A stretch of 23,494 nt of DNA. Source: Candidatus Brocadiia bacterium. Its GTDB lineage: Bacteria; Planctomycetota; MHYJ01; WSZJ01. Under the pieces are notes generated by a model. That model saw only the letters and a list, made by a program, of their open reading frames with translations, was not told where the DNA came from and did not search any database. The DNA lies in the NCBI GenBank assembly GCA_013360825.1, contig JABWAY010000019.1, positions 1-23,494 of the forward strand, given 5' to 3'. Positions 23,479 through 23,494 of the stretch are shown one piece after another; position 1 is the first letter of the stretch; every line of letters starts with the position of its first letter. Position numbers and translations under genes: made by a program.

Positions 23479-23494
23479 AGGAAGGGGGCGGAGC
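23479..23494 (+). promoter_or_regulatory. Possible ribosome site of the next gene beyond the edge
   Basis: The last 16 bases are purine-rich (AGGAAGGGGGCGGAGC) and look like a Shine-Dalgarno region 44 bases after the SNF2 stop, which would place another plus-strand gene immediately to the right. The frame of the SNF2 gene is also open from its stop to the edge, so this could instead be coding sequence of an interrupted helicase. Confidence 0.3.

Noticed and set aside
1..23494. tRNA, rRNA, CRISPR arrays and complete insertion sequences
   Set aside because: No cloverleaf, ribosomal RNA core, regularly spaced repeats or transposase gene was seen on either strand. A small or divergent RNA gene could still be missed by eye.

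Overview
The window is very GC-rich DNA with extreme G/C preference at third codon positions. It carries Ser/Thr kinases of the planctomycete style: one has DWG in place of DFG and NRD in place of HRD, the other has an N-terminal zinc ribbon. It also has an ECF sigma factor, secreted giant multidomain hydrolases and a secreted HExxH protease. I read it as a chromosomal fragment of a Planctomycetota bacterium or a relative, probably from a metagenome. This is inference; Myxococcota is the main alternative. I found no rRNA, tRNA, CRISPR array or complete insertion sequence. No stretch above 300 bases lacks a gene.

Layout. (1) 1-2285, minus: two Ser/Thr kinase genes in tandem, the downstream one running off the left edge. 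(2) 2400-2870, plus: a small stand-alone AraC effector-binding (GyrI-like) protein, perhaps on a leaderless transcript. (3) 2982-5678: a block of visibly lower GC with a minus-strand operon of ECF sigma factor, a 479-residue membrane-anchored protein of unknown function and a 170-residue unknown protein. Its far end is marked by a tandem pair of palindromes. (4) 5901-11168, plus: a 1755-residue secreted protein joining a subtilisin-like S8 domain to a complete PHP metal-dependent phosphoesterase domain and beta-sandwich repeats. (5) 11171-14632, minus: MgtE magnesium channel/transporter, a secreted zinc metalloprotease and a DUF899 thioredoxin-fold protein. (6) 14809-15810, minus: an AAA-type ATPase remnant that has lost its start and Walker A region. 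(7) 15889-23435, plus: an unknown 541-residue protein, a TM0106-type nuclease/helicase (RecB-like nuclease, DEDD-type RNase H fold, UPF1/Dna2-like SF1 helicase) and an SNF2-family helicase. The reading continues off the right edge.

How the genes may work together. The kinases and the sigma cassette look like independent signalling units. Region 7 is the best candidate for an accessory nucleic-acid-processing system, for defence or repair. Two multidomain helicases, one fused to two nuclease folds, lie in the same orientation behind an unrecognised protein, and the left border cuts into a broken ATPase gene as expected for an island edge. The partner genes that would name the system lie beyond position 23494. 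The S8-PHP fusion is the most unusual single gene. Its proteolytic triad is visible, but the oxyanion-hole Asn is replaced, whereas all four PHP metal-binding motifs are intact.
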